A stretch of 64,000 nucleotides of DNA from an uncultured Pelagibacteraceae bacterium. GTDB taxonomy: Bacteria > Pseudomonadota > Alphaproteobacteria > Pelagibacterales > Pelagibacteraceae. How positions within the stretch are numbered: the stretch's first letter is position 1; each line of letters starts with the position of its first letter. Below are positions 40,848 through 50,310 of the stretch, piece by piece. Under the pieces are notes generated by a model. The model ran no database searches. It was not told the DNA's origin and was given only the letters and a program-made list of their open reading frames with translations. Both the position numbers and the translations under genes were made by a program. The DNA lies in the NCBI GenBank assembly GCA_902569785.1, contig CACFVO010000003.1:34750-98749 (forward strand), written 5' to 3'.

Positions 40848-42323
40848 CTATAGATTTAGTTCTTTTTTTTCAATTGAATGTTCTAATCTTACTGGCTCAA
40901 AATCCATTAATCTATTTTGAACAATAATTTGAGCTAATGTCTTGGTATAATCACTTCCTGCCTCAGCATAATTTCCTAGTGTTTTTGTTAATTCTAATCC
41001 TTTAATCTTTTTATTTTTATCTCTCAAATTTCTTCTTAGTTCTCTAAATTTTACATAACCTTTATGAGTATTTAAATTATTTTTATATGCTTTAACTGAA
41101 GCTCTCAAAATTGGAAATCTTAAAATTTTATGGTTTTTAGATTTATCTTTTAATAATGGTTCAATTCCTTTTCCATTCCAAGTCCATTGGCCAAATATTG
41201 CATTACCTTCCAAAGCAAAACGAGATGTTCCCCATCCACTTTCTTTAGCGGCTTGTGCTAATGCGATAGAAGTTGGAATTATATCCATTCTATTTTTTAG
41301 TTCTTCAATACTCCCTTTTTTAACCTTATATTCTAAAAACTTTTGCCTTAACCATTGTTTCTCTTCCTCAGTTGTATTTTTCTTAGAAGTAATTTTATTT
41401 AATTTAAGTCTATCATCAAGTATTTTTTCATTCTCGGCAACAATCAATGGAAGAACAATTTTAATAAAAGTCTCTTTTTTTAATTTAACACTTTGAATTT
41501 CATCTAAATCTTTAGGAAATTGAGTAAAGTAAATTGGTTTTACTATTTTTTGATATCTTACAGTATTTAAGTCATACTCTACATCCTCAAATAAACTTAA
41601 AACTGTCTGCGTTTTTAAATTTAAATCAGGTAAAATAAGTTCTGTAACTTTTTCTTTTTTCTTAGTTTTGATTTTTGGTTTTTTAACTTCTTTCTCAACT
41701 TTTTTTTCTACTTTAGCTTCTGGCTTTTTTATTTTTTCTACTGTTTTAACTATTTGTTTTTTTTCTGTTTTTTCAAAATTATTAAATGTAGTAATACCAG
41801 AGGCAATTACGGTGATAACTCCAACGATAATAAAAAAAGCTACTACAATTTTACCAGTCTTACCTTTGTTAATTTGTTGATCATAAATTCCATGAAACAA
41901 ATTAGTTAAAAAATCTCCAACAAAATTATAAATTACTGTTCCAACCTTTGGAAAAGTATTTAAAACACCGAGACCAATACTTCCTGTTGATCTCCATAGG
42001 TTTGATAAAAATCTTGAAAAAGATCTAGAGCTATCTTCTTTAAAGTAAACTATTTGTCTTGAAAATTTAGAGGCTTTTTTCGAGCTGTCCTCTTTAAGAT
42101 CATCTATTTGTCTTGAGACTTTAGATAATGGTTTGGTAAAATTTTCTTTGAAAAAATTTGTTTTAAAATCTTTAGGAATAATAATTTTATTCTTTTTTAA
42201 AATTAATTCTAATTGACCTGTTGTCAAATTTTTTCTTCTTTTTACATAATCTTTAATTTCTTTTACATCATAGATATTAGCGAGCTCTATTAATTTATCT
42301 CTATAACTTAATTTTTTTTTCAT
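40848..42323 (-). CDS. Bax-like membrane protein with glucosaminidase domain
   Basis: A 491-aa protein with a single central transmembrane helix (about 150-170, KIVVAFFIIVGVITVIASGI). Before it lies a cytoplasmic part containing two copies of a short repeat (VSRQIDDLKEDSSKKASK then FSRQIVYFKEDSSRSF). After it comes a lysine-rich linker and a C-terminal Bax/FlgJ-type glucosaminidase domain with IPTSIALAQAAKESGWGTSRFA and GNAIFGQWTW. It probably cleaves peptidoglycan in the periplasm. It interrupts the conserved nfuA-tsaB order, so it is likely an insertion in the lineage. Confidence 0.8.
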   Translation of the reverse strand: MKKKLSYRDKLIELANIYDVKEIKDYVKRRKNLTTGQLELILKKNKIIIPKDFKTNFFKENFTKPLSKVSRQIDDLKEDSSKKASKFSRQIVYFKEDSSRSFSRFLSNLWRSTGSIGLGVLNTFPKVGTVIYNFVGDFLTNLFHGIYDQQINKGKTGKIVVAFFIIVGVITVIASGITTFNNFEKTEKKQIVKTVEKIKKPEAKVEKKVEKEVKKPKIKTKKKEKVTELILPDLNLKTQTVLSLFEDVEYDLNTVRYQKIVKPIYFTQFPKDLDEIQSVKLKKETFIKIVLPLIVAENEKILDDRLKLNKITSKKNTTEEEKQWLRQKFLEYKVKKGSIEELKNRMDIIPTSIALAQAAKESGWGTSRFALEGNAIFGQWTWNGKGIEPLLKDKSKNHKILRFPILRASVKAYKNNLNTHKGYVKFRELRRNLRDKNKKIKGLELTKTLGNYAEAGSDYTKTLAQIIVQNRLMDFEPVRLEHSIEKKELNL

Positions 42324-42324
42324 T

Positions 42325-42873
42325 TTAGTTTGCTTCTACCGAATTTACTTCTTTAACATAATGTTTCAAGAGATTTTGTACACCTTGTTTTAGAGTCATT
42401 AGAGAGCTAGGACAACCAGAGCAACTCCCCTGGAGTTCAACTTTTACTACTCCTTTTTCAAAAGATTTAAACTTAATATCACCTCCATCTCTTGCTACTG
42501 CGGGGCGAATTTTATTGTCTAACACGTCCATTATTTTTTTTACTGTTTCATCTTTTGCTTGTTCATTATTTTTTTCCCCTAAATCACTTTTTAAAATAGG
42601 ATCAGTATTATTTTCAAAATAATGGTTCATATGTGAAATAACCATTGGTTTTAGTTCATTCCAAGAAACATCTTGTGTTTTTTTAACTGACAAAAAATTC
42701 TTGGAAAGTAAAATCAATTCCACTCCTTTGAAATTTAATAACTCTCTTATAAAAGAATTTTCTATTTTTTTAATATCTTTTTTTTGAAATTCTTCTGTTC
42801 CGATTGTAGAAATAATATTTTCTGACAAAAATTTTAAAGAATCTGGGTTTGGTGTTACTTCTGTTTGGATCAT
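42325..42873 (-). CDS. NfuA-type iron-sulfur carrier
   Basis: A 182-aa protein with an Nfu N-terminal domain (QTEVTPNPDSLKFL) and a C-terminal NifU-like domain (VLDNKIRPAVARDGGDIKF, then GSCSGCPSSLMTLKQGV). The CxxC of the second domain binds a bridging [4Fe-4S] cluster that is delivered to client proteins. Clients in this window could include MiaB and Nth. It lies 1 bp from the bax-like gene and 12 bp after trpS, in the usual alphaproteobacterial neighbourhood. Confidence 0.9.
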   Translation of the reverse strand: MIQTEVTPNPDSLKFLSENIISTIGTEEFQKKDIKKIENSFIRELLNFKGVELILLSKNFLSVKKTQDVSWNELKPMVISHMNHYFENNTDPILKSDLGEKNNEQAKDETVKKIMDVLDNKIRPAVARDGGDIKFKSFEKGVVKVELQGSCSGCPSSLMTLKQGVQNLLKHYVKEVNSVEAN

Positions 42874-42885
42874 GAAGATTTTATA

Positions 42886-43890
42886 TTATATCAGGCCCAC
42901 TTTTTCACGTATATTCTTTAAGTTTTCCTCAGCTCTAATTCTAGCTTTTTGAGCACCTTTCTCTAATATTTCTAACAAATATCTCTTATCGTCCATTAAT
43001 TTATTAATTTTCTTTCCAATAGGGCATATTTCGCTGACTAAAAGATCTGCGAGCTTAGCTTTAATAAAAGAATATTCTTTTCCAGACATTTCTTTTAAAA
43101 CTTTTTCTAAATTAATTTTAGACACTTCGGAATATATATTTAAAAGATTAAGTGCCTCTGGTTTCTTTTCTAAAGATTTTAGATTGTCTGGAATTACTTC
43201 AGAGTCTGACTTAGCTTTTTTAATTTTTTTAATTATTTCATCTGCACTATCTTTAAGATTAATTCTTGAGTAATCTGACTCTTCTGACTTGCTCATTTTT
43301 TTTGTACCATCTCTTAAGCTCATTACTCTTGAAATATTTTTAAGTATAAGAGGTTCAGGTAAAGGAAAAAAGCCTTCACAATTAAAATCCTTATTAAATT
43401 TATTAGCTATATCTCTTGATAATTCTAAATGCTGTTTTTGATCTGCGCCGACTGGAACATGAGTAGCTTTATATAGCAAAATATCCGCGGCCATTAAATT
43501 TGGATAAATGTAAAGACCTACGCTTGCTTTTTCTTTATCTGATCCAGCTTTATCTTTAAATTGAGTCATTCTATTTAACCACCCTATTCTAGATACGCAA
43601 TTAAAAATCCAAGCTAATTCAGAATGACAAGATACCGAAGACTGGTTAAAAATTATGCTTTTATTTGGGTCTAGTCCCGTTGCTATAAAACTTGCAGTAG
43701 TTTCTAATATATTATTTTTTAATTCTTTGGGGTTTTGAAAAATAGTTATTGCGTGTAAATCAACAACACAATAAATGCATTCCATGTCTTTTTGCAATGA
43801 CACAAAATTTTTTAGAGCACCCAAATAATTCCCTAAATGTAAGTTTCCACTAGGCTGAACACCAGAAAATACTAGTTTTTTATTACTCAT
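42886..43890 (-). CDS. trpS: Tryptophanyl-tRNA synthetase
   Basis: Class I aminoacyl-tRNA synthetase of 334 aa, normal for the bacterial enzyme. It has the HIGH-like motif SGVQPSGNLHLGNYLGAL and the KMSKS motif LRDGTKKMSKSEES. VPVGADQKQHLELSRDIA is a family stretch. It lies 1 bp after murJ; murJ-trpS is a conserved pair in alphaproteobacteria. Confidence 0.97.
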   Translation of the reverse strand: MSNKKLVFSGVQPSGNLHLGNYLGALKNFVSLQKDMECIYCVVDLHAITIFQNPKELKNNILETTASFIATGLDPNKSIIFNQSSVSCHSELAWIFNCVSRIGWLNRMTQFKDKAGSDKEKASVGLYIYPNLMAADILLYKATHVPVGADQKQHLELSRDIANKFNKDFNCEGFFPLPEPLILKNISRVMSLRDGTKKMSKSEESDYSRINLKDSADEIIKKIKKAKSDSEVIPDNLKSLEKKPEALNLLNIYSEVSKINLEKVLKEMSGKEYSFIKAKLADLLVSEICPIGKKINKLMDDKRYLLEILEKGAQKARIRAEENLKNIREKVGLI

Positions 43891-43891
43891 T

Positions 43892-45418
43892 TTAATTTGT
43901 TCTAAAATTTCTTATTTTTAATACTCCTGTTAAATAACACGATATCAAATAAACACTAGCAACAAAACAAACAATAATCAGTAAATAAACTGATTTATAT
44001 TTATAAGTATAGTCTAAATAATCTGAATAATAATCTAAAGCGAACGTCAAAAGAAAAGACATCAAAATTGTACTTAAAATTATTTTGAAAATATTTTTTG
44101 GTAGATAGCTTTTTAGCAATAAATAATTTTTCTCATTTAGAAAATATATATAAATCATCACGCCAATCCATGTGGAGATAGATGTGGCAATTGGAATTAT
44201 AATAAAACCAATTTTTTTGAAGAAAGTTATGCTTATTAAAATGTTTAATAGAACTATAAAAGCAGAAATATAAAATGGTGTCTTTGTATTATTTCTTGCA
44301 AAAAAGAAGTTTGATAAAATCTTAATAAGAGCAAACGCAGGTATTCCGTAACCAAAATATTTCAAGGCAGAAGATGTCATATTAATATTTTCAATATTAA
44401 AAGAACCATATCCAAATAATGCATTCACAATTTGTTCCGAAGCTAAAATTAAACCTAAGCTAGCTGGTATCGATAATAAAAGAGAGAGTTCTATAGATCT
44501 GCTCTGAATATTGGAAATTTTTAAAATATTTTTCTGTTTAAAGGCTTTTGATAAAACTGGTAAAGAAACAGTTCCTACAGCTATACCTGCAATAGCTAAA
44601 TTGATCTGATAAATTCGATCAGCATAATATAGATAAGATACTGCACTCGCTTCAAAAGAAGCTATAATTGTGCCAACTAAAATATTTATCTGTGTAACTC
44701 CTGAAGATAAAATACTAGGTAAAAGTTTTTTAAAAAAAAATTTTACTTTACTACTTAATTTAATTTTAAATTCAACAGATGGTTTGTAATATTTTCTTGT
44801 AAAGAATGTTAAAAATAATAGTTGAATTATTCCTGATAAAGTAACTCCATAAGATAATTGCTTAGCAAAATCTAAATTAAAAAAATAAGAAATTAATAGA
44901 GTTAATATCAAAACAATATTTAGTATTATTGGGGCAGCGGCAGCGGCGGCAAATTTATTATTAGAATTTAAAATTCCCGAAAAAAAAGATGAGATACTTA
45001 CAAATAATAAAAAAGGAAATGTTATTCTTGTAAATTCTACAGCAAGATTAAATTTTTCACTATTTTCAAAAAATCCTGGTGCAATTAAATAAACTAGATA
45101 GGGTGTAAATATCTCAACAAGTAAAATTATTAGAAAAAGTACTAAAATTAAAATATTTAAAACTTCGTCAGCAAATTTTTTTCCATTCATCTGATCTTGA
45201 GTTTTTGCAGAAACATAGCTTGGTATAAATGCAGCATTAAATGTTCCCTCTGCAAATAAACGCCTAAATGTGTTTGGTAGTCTAAAGGCGACAAAAAATG
45301 CGTCTGCATAAACTGATGCACCTAAAAATATTGCAATTAATATATCTCTAAGATAACCTAAAACCCTACTTAGCAAGGTAAAAAAACTAAAAACATATGT
45401 TGATGATAACAAGTTCAT
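43892..45418 (-). CDS. murJ: Lipid II flippase MurJ
   Basis: MOP-superfamily membrane protein of 508 aa with about 14 hydrophobic segments, moving lipid II across the inner membrane for peptidoglycan synthesis. The typical N-terminal block is TLLSRVLGYLRDILIAIFLGAS, then DAFFVAFRLPNTFRRLFAEGTFNAAFIP, which is diagnostic of MurJ. It is the first gene of the long minus-strand block and is divergent from maeB across 76 bp. Confidence 0.95.
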   Translation of the reverse strand: MNLLSSTYVFSFFTLLSRVLGYLRDILIAIFLGASVYADAFFVAFRLPNTFRRLFAEGTFNAAFIPSYVSAKTQDQMNGKKFADEVLNILILVLFLIILLVEIFTPYLVYLIAPGFFENSEKFNLAVEFTRITFPFLLFVSISSFFSGILNSNNKFAAAAAAPIILNIVLILTLLISYFFNLDFAKQLSYGVTLSGIIQLLFLTFFTRKYYKPSVEFKIKLSSKVKFFFKKLLPSILSSGVTQINILVGTIIASFEASAVSYLYYADRIYQINLAIAGIAVGTVSLPVLSKAFKQKNILKISNIQSRSIELSLLLSIPASLGLILASEQIVNALFGYGSFNIENINMTSSALKYFGYGIPAFALIKILSNFFFARNNTKTPFYISAFIVLLNILISITFFKKIGFIIIPIATSISTWIGVMIYIYFLNEKNYLLLKSYLPKNIFKIILSTILMSFLLTFALDYYSDYLDYTYKYKSVYLLIIVCFVASVYLISCYLTGVLKIRNFRTN

Positions 45419-45494
45419 ATTAATTCTAAATTAAGCCACAAATAATAAATAAATAATTCTATGCTATTAATTATATTACATGCTCATAATTTAA

Positions 45495-47777
45495 ATGACA
45501 AAAAAATCCAAGATTGATCATTATTCAGATAAAGAGGCACTTGATTTTCATATAAAAGGAAAGTCAGGCAAAATTGAGATAAGCTCTTCAAAACCATTAA
45601 CAACTAAAAGAGATTTGTCTTTAGCATATTCTCCAGGTGTTGCGGCTCCAGTTAAAGAAATAGCAAGAAACCCTGAACTTGTTTACGACTATACTAGTAA
45701 AGGTAACTTGGTTGCTGTTATCAGTAATGGTTCCGCAATATTAGGTCTTGGTAACCTTGGCTCTCTTGCATCAAAACCTGTCATGGAGGGAAAATCTGTA
45801 CTATTTAAAAGATTTGCTGATATTGACTCTATTGATATTGAAATTAATAATAACAAAACAGACTCTATAATTGAAACAATTAAAAATATAAGTGGAACTT
45901 TTGGTGGTATAAATCTAGAGGATATTGCTGCACCTGATTGTTTTATTATCGAACAAAAACTAAAAGAAGTTTTAGATATACCTATTTTTCACGATGACCA
46001 ACATGGAACTGCAATTATTACTACTGCAGCTTTGATCAATGCCTTAGATGTTTCTGGAAAAAAAATTAACAATGTAAAAATTGTTGTTAACGGAGCAGGA
46101 GCATCTGCCCAAGCATGTACAAATTTATTTAAAAGTTCTGGTGTTAAAAGTGAGAACATTATTATGTGTGACAGTAAAGGAGTGATTTATAAAGGTAGAG
46201 AAAATATTGATCAATTTAAATCTGCTTTTGCAATAGACACCAATCTAAGAACCTTGGGCGAAGCAATTAAAAATGCTGACGTTTTTTTAGGTTTATCTGC
46301 TAAAGATGTTGTCTCTAAAGAAATGGTAAAGTCTATGGCAAAAAGTCCAATAATATTTGCATGTGCTAATCCTGATCCTGAAATTAAACCAGAAATTATA
46401 GAGGAAGTAAGATCTGATGCAATAATAGCAACTGGTAGATCTGATTATCCAAATCAAGTGAATAACTTAATTGGTTTTCCATATATATTTAGAGGAGCTC
46501 TAGATGTTAGAGCAAAAGAAATTAATGAAGAAATGAAAGTTGCTGCCGCAAAAGCAATTGCCTTATTAGCAAGAGAAGATGTTCCTGACGAAGTCGTATC
46601 TGCTTACGGTGGAGATAGACCTAAATATGGAAAAAATTATATTATACCTTCTACTTTTGATCCAAGATTAATAAGTGTAATTCCCTCTGCTGTAGCTAAG
46701 GCTGCTATGGAAAGTGGAGTAGCTAGAAAAAAAATTAAAGACTTTGATGTTTATAAAGATGAATTAATTAATCGGTTAGACCCATCTATGTCCATTATGC
46801 AAGGTATCAATGCAAAAGTGAGAAAAAATCCGAAAAAAGTTATATTTGCTGAAGGAGAAGATGAAAATATGCTAAAGGCTGCTATTGAATTTGGAAAAAA
46901 TAAACTTGGAACGCCTATATTAATTGGAGCTGAAAAAAGGATTAAAGAACAATTAAAAAAAATCGGATTAGATGAAAACTACAAAATTGAAATAGTCAAT
47001 TCAACTGACAAAGAAAAAAGACAAAAATATGTAAATCATTTATACAAAAGATTACAACGAGAAGGTCAATTGGAGAGAGATGTTGATCGTCTAGTGAGAA
47101 ATGATCGAATTGCTTGGGGAGCTTCGATGATTGCATGTAATGATGCAGATGCCATGGTCACAGGAAATATTAGGCATTATACGGCTTCAATAGAAAAATT
47201 AAAAAAAGTTGTTGATCCAAGACCTGGAGAAGAAATTTTTGGTATGACAATGATAAACTCTAAAGGGAAAACTATTCTAGTAGCAGATACAAATGTGCAA
47301 GATTTTCCTTCGGCTCAAAGGCTGGCCAATGTTTCAAAATCTTGTGTGCGAGTAGCTAGATTATTTGGTTTCGATCCTAAAGTTGCATTTCTTTCTCATT
47401 CTACTTTTGGTAAACCTGTATCGAAGAATACTAAGCATGTAAGAGATGCTATTGAATTATTGAAAAAAGAAAAAGTAGACTTTGATTTTGACGGAGAAAT
47501 GCAACCCGATGTTGCTTTAAATCCAGTTTATCAAGAGATTTACCCTTTCTCTAAAATAGTTGGTAAGGCTAATATTTTGATTATGCCAGCATTACATAGT
47601 GCAGCTATCTCCACTAAACTAATGAGAGAGTATGGGGGAGCAAAATTAATTGGACCTCTCTTAATTGGGTTAGGTCTTCCAATAGAAGTCGCTCCACTTA
47701 GATCAAGTACTTCAGATATTTTAAATTTGGCTTCTGTAGCTGCTTACTCTTCAGACATAATTGACTATTCAAATTAA
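45495..47777 (+). CDS. maeB: NADP-dependent malic enzyme with phosphotransacetylase-like tail
   Basis: MaeB-type malic enzyme of 760 aa that decarboxylates malate to pyruvate. The N-terminal catalytic part (about 1-430) has LAYSPGVAAPVKEIA, LEDIAAPDCFIIEQKL, FHDDQHGTAIITTAAL and the dinucleotide loop VVNGAGASAQAC. The C-terminal half (about 430-760) is a phosphate-acetyltransferase-like domain (IFAEGEDENMLKAA to PLRSSTSDILNLASVAA) known to regulate the enzyme by acetyl-CoA. Both parts look intact. It overlaps the convergent BON gene by 4 bp. Confidence 0.96.
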   Translation: MTKKSKIDHYSDKEALDFHIKGKSGKIEISSSKPLTTKRDLSLAYSPGVAAPVKEIARNPELVYDYTSKGNLVAVISNGSAILGLGNLGSLASKPVMEGKSVLFKRFADIDSIDIEINNNKTDSIIETIKNISGTFGGINLEDIAAPDCFIIEQKLKEVLDIPIFHDDQHGTAIITTAALINALDVSGKKINNVKIVVNGAGASAQACTNLFKSSGVKSENIIMCDSKGVIYKGRENIDQFKSAFAIDTNLRTLGEAIKNADVFLGLSAKDVVSKEMVKSMAKSPIIFACANPDPEIKPEIIEEVRSDAIIATGRSDYPNQVNNLIGFPYIFRGALDVRAKEINEEMKVAAAKAIALLAREDVPDEVVSAYGGDRPKYGKNYIIPSTFDPRLISVIPSAVAKAAMESGVARKKIKDFDVYKDELINRLDPSMSIMQGINAKVRKNPKKVIFAEGEDENMLKAAIEFGKNKLGTPILIGAEKRIKEQLKKIGLDENYKIEIVNSTDKEKRQKYVNHLYKRLQREGQLERDVDRLVRNDRIAWGASMIACNDADAMVTGNIRHYTASIEKLKKVVDPRPGEEIFGMTMINSKGKTILVADTNVQDFPSAQRLANVSKSCVRVARLFGFDPKVAFLSHSTFGKPVSKNTKHVRDAIELLKKEKVDFDFDGEMQPDVALNPVYQEIYPFSKIVGKANILIMPALHSAAISTKLMREYGGAKLIGPLLIGLGLPIEVAPLRSSTSDILNLASVAAYSSDIIDYSN

Positions 47778-48352
47778 AGTTTATTCCGACTTAATTCATT
47801 AGCTAAGTATATGGATGGAATGATATCCTTAACATCATATATCTTATTAGCTTCATTAATTACTTCTTTTTTTTCTTCCTCATCCATTGCTATACCAAAA
47901 ATGTAAATATTTTTATTGATAGTTTCTAAAGTATAATTTCTTGCCTTAGTCTTTTTATTAAATATTAAGGCAGATCTTAATTGACTAGTAATTAATATGT
48001 CTTTCGCAGTGCTTTTAAAATTACTTTGCCCTTTAATACTAATTGCATTTTTTACTGACCTAACTCCCTTTGTTTCCCAGGCCATTTTTGTTATTTTAAT
48101 TTTTTCTTCTGGTTCATCTACTTTTCCAGATAAAAATATCCTACCATCAATTACTTCTGATTGAACAGTTAAAAAATATTTTTTGTCAGTCAAAGCAAGC
48201 CTTGCATTTAAATTTTTTTGCATGATGGTGTCATCAATTTGCATTCCAATAGTCCTAGGATCAAATGTTATGTCTACACCTGTGCCGAATCTACCAACAG
48301 AAGTACAAGAAACTAATAAAAATATTAATAATAAACTAGTTATTTTTTTCAT
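47774..48352 (-). CDS. BON-domain lipoprotein
   Basis: Exported lipoprotein of 192 aa. The signal ends with a lipobox-like LLVSC (Cys about 16). Two BON domains follow: the first covers NARLALTDKKYFLTVQSEVIDGRIFLSGKVDEPEEK and the second covers ILITSQLRSALIFNKKTKARNYTLETINKNIYIFGIAMDEEEK. It resembles the DolP/YraP class, which supports outer-membrane integrity. In many proteobacteria such a gene sits near rsmI and an LpoA-like gene, as here. Confidence 0.85.
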   Translation of the reverse strand: MKKITSLLLIFLLVSCTSVGRFGTGVDITFDPRTIGMQIDDTIMQKNLNARLALTDKKYFLTVQSEVIDGRIFLSGKVDEPEEKIKITKMAWETKGVRSVKNAISIKGQSNFKSTAKDILITSQLRSALIFNKKTKARNYTLETINKNIYIFGIAMDEEEKKEVINEANKIYDVKDIIPSIYLANELSRNKL

Positions 48353-48420
48353 TTTTTTTTATGTTTAAACATATTTGATAAATCTTCTTTTTATTAACTT
48401 TTTCTCTCTCAAATAATAAT

Positions 48421-49152
48421 TCAACAATACAATTTAGCTTTCGTAATAATTTTTTTTTCATCAAAAAATTTATCTTTAATATTTTTTTCTGATATTACAA
48501 TAGTTAACTCACCTTTAATTTGACTTTTAAACATATTAATTTTATCTACATCTTCTCTATAAAATGTCTCATGTAGCTTTGTAATTTCTTTAGCAATAAA
48601 TAATTTTCGACCTGAAAAAAAATTTTTAAATTTTTTTAAATAAAAATTAATCTTAATAGCAGGTATAAAGAACACTTGAGAAAAACTTAATTGACTAAGA
48701 GATGACAAAATTTTTTCCAATTCTTTTTCTGTTTTTGGTAAAAAGCCATAAAAAAGAAATTGATCTTTAAAACCAGAAACACTCATCGAAGCAGTGATAG
48801 AAGATACCCCTGGAATTGGAACAATCTGTATATTATTTTTAATACAAGTTTTGATTAGTAATTGTCCTGGGTCTGAAAGCAATGGAGTTCCAGCATCGGA
48901 AATCAAAGACAAAATTTTGCCTTCATTTAAATATTTCATGATTTTTTCAAGTTCTTTTTTTTCATTGAATTTGTGATAAGAAATTAATTTTTTTTTAATT
49001 TGTAAATGATTTAATAACTTTAGAGAGTGTCTAGTGTCTTCACAAAGAATTATATCTGACTTTTTTAATACATCTATTGCTCTTAAAGTAATATCATCAA
49101 GATTTCCAATGGGAGTTGAAACAATATATAATCTTTGTGTAGATAGTTTCAT
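48421..49152 (-). CDS. rsmI: 16S rRNA (cytidine1402-2'-O)-methyltransferase RsmI, short form
   Basis: SAM-dependent tetrapyrrole-methylase-fold enzyme of 243 aa that methylates C1402 of 16S rRNA. Motifs are LYIVSTPIGNLDDITLRAIDVLK, CEDTRHSLKLL, LISDAGTPLLSDPG and VPIPGVSSITASMSVSGF. It is about 40 residues shorter than E. coli RsmI, lacking much of the C-terminal extension. Its ATG lies 3 bp from the divergent LpoA-like start. Confidence 0.93.
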   Translation of the reverse strand: MKLSTQRLYIVSTPIGNLDDITLRAIDVLKKSDIILCEDTRHSLKLLNHLQIKKKLISYHKFNEKKELEKIMKYLNEGKILSLISDAGTPLLSDPGQLLIKTCIKNNIQIVPIPGVSSITASMSVSGFKDQFLFYGFLPKTEKELEKILSSLSQLSFSQVFFIPAIKINFYLKKFKNFFSGRKLFIAKEITKLHETFYREDVDKINMFKSQIKGELTIVISEKNIKDKFFDEKKIITKAKLYC

Positions 49153-49155
49153 TTT

Positions 49156-50310
49156 ATGAAAAATAAATTTTTAGTAATAGTATCTTATTTATTAATCTTT
49201 TTTAATTCTAATTTATTAAGTGAAGAAAATAATAATGCTCTTAAAATAGGTCTTCTTGCACCTTTAAGTGGAGAATATAAAGAGCTAGGAAATTCTTTGT
49301 TATACTCTTTGCAGTTAGCGTTAAATGAAATTAACGACAAAAATGTTTATATAATACCTCAAGACTCGGGCTCTAATAATAAAAAAAAATTAAATGAGGC
49401 GGTTAAAGAAATTAGATCAAAAGATGTTAATATTGTAATTGGTCCAATTAATAATGAAGACTTTGAAGAAGTCAAAAAGTTTAATGACGTCGTTTTTATT
49501 TCACCATCAAACATAGATCCTGAATTTCAACAAAATGTAATTAGCATTGGTATTAGTTTTGAGTCTCAAATGATGACTTTGGTAAAATTTATTAAAAAAC
49601 AAAAAAAAAGTAAAACTGTAATTCTTATACCAAGAAACAATTATACAAATTTAATTGAAAAAAAATTAGGTAAATTAAACTTAAATGAATATAAAATATT
49701 TAAATATAATCCTGATCCGAAAATTCTAACTGGTGAAATTGAAATACTTACAAATTATTCACAAAGAAAAAAAAATCTAGAATTAAGAAAAAAACTTTTT
49801 GAAGATAAAGAAGATGAGCAGTCAAAACGTCAATTAAAAAGACTAGAACAAAAATATACTTTAGGGGATGTAAGTTTTGACTCTGTAATTATAATTGATT
49901 TTGGAAATAGTTTAAAAAGTGTTTTAACTTCATTAATATTTACAGATGTTGATCAAGAAAAAGTTTTATTTACGACTCTCAATCAATGGTTTGATGAAAG
50001 TATTTTTTATGAAAATACTGTAAAGAATTTATATTACCCATCAGTAAATTATAAAGAATTTAAAAAATACAAAGAAAACTATTTTAAAACATTTAATAAT
50101 TTTCCAAGCGAAATAACAATTTTAGCCTATGATGCTTTAGGTTTGATTTATTATGTTTGGAAAAAGAACGGAAAAATAAACTCAGTAAATGACTTCTCAT
50201 TTAAAGGAAAAATCAAAGGTAAAATTGGAACTTTCAGTTTTAATAATAAAAAGATAATACAGGATTTAAATATCTATAAGGTTGAAAACAATCAATTTAA
50301 AAAATTTTAA
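49156..50310 (+). CDS. LpoA/LppC-like periplasmic binding-fold protein
   Basis: Exported protein of 384 aa with a signal peptide (about 1-22) that lacks a clear lipobox cysteine. The rest is a type I periplasmic-binding fold (LKIGLLAPLSGEYKELGNSLLYSLQLALNEI, VIGPINNEDFEEVKKFNDVVFISPS). Proteins of this class beside rsmI are annotated as penicillin-binding-protein activators (LpoA/LppC). An amino-acid ABC transporter binding protein is the alternative, but no transporter genes are near. It overlaps the convergent rdgB by 14 bp. Confidence 0.75.
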   Translation: MKNKFLVIVSYLLIFFNSNLLSEENNNALKIGLLAPLSGEYKELGNSLLYSLQLALNEINDKNVYIIPQDSGSNNKKKLNEAVKEIRSKDVNIVIGPINNEDFEEVKKFNDVVFISPSNIDPEFQQNVISIGISFESQMMTLVKFIKKQKKSKTVILIPRNNYTNLIEKKLGKLNLNEYKIFKYNPDPKILTGEIEILTNYSQRKKNLELRKKLFEDKEDEQSKRQLKRLEQKYTLGDVSFDSVIIIDFGNSLKSVLTSLIFTDVDQEKVLFTTLNQWFDESIFYENTVKNLYYPSVNYKEFKKYKENYFKTFNNFPSEITILAYDALGLIYYVWKKNGKINSVNDFSFKGKIKGKIGTFSFNNKKIIQDLNIYKVENNQFKKF

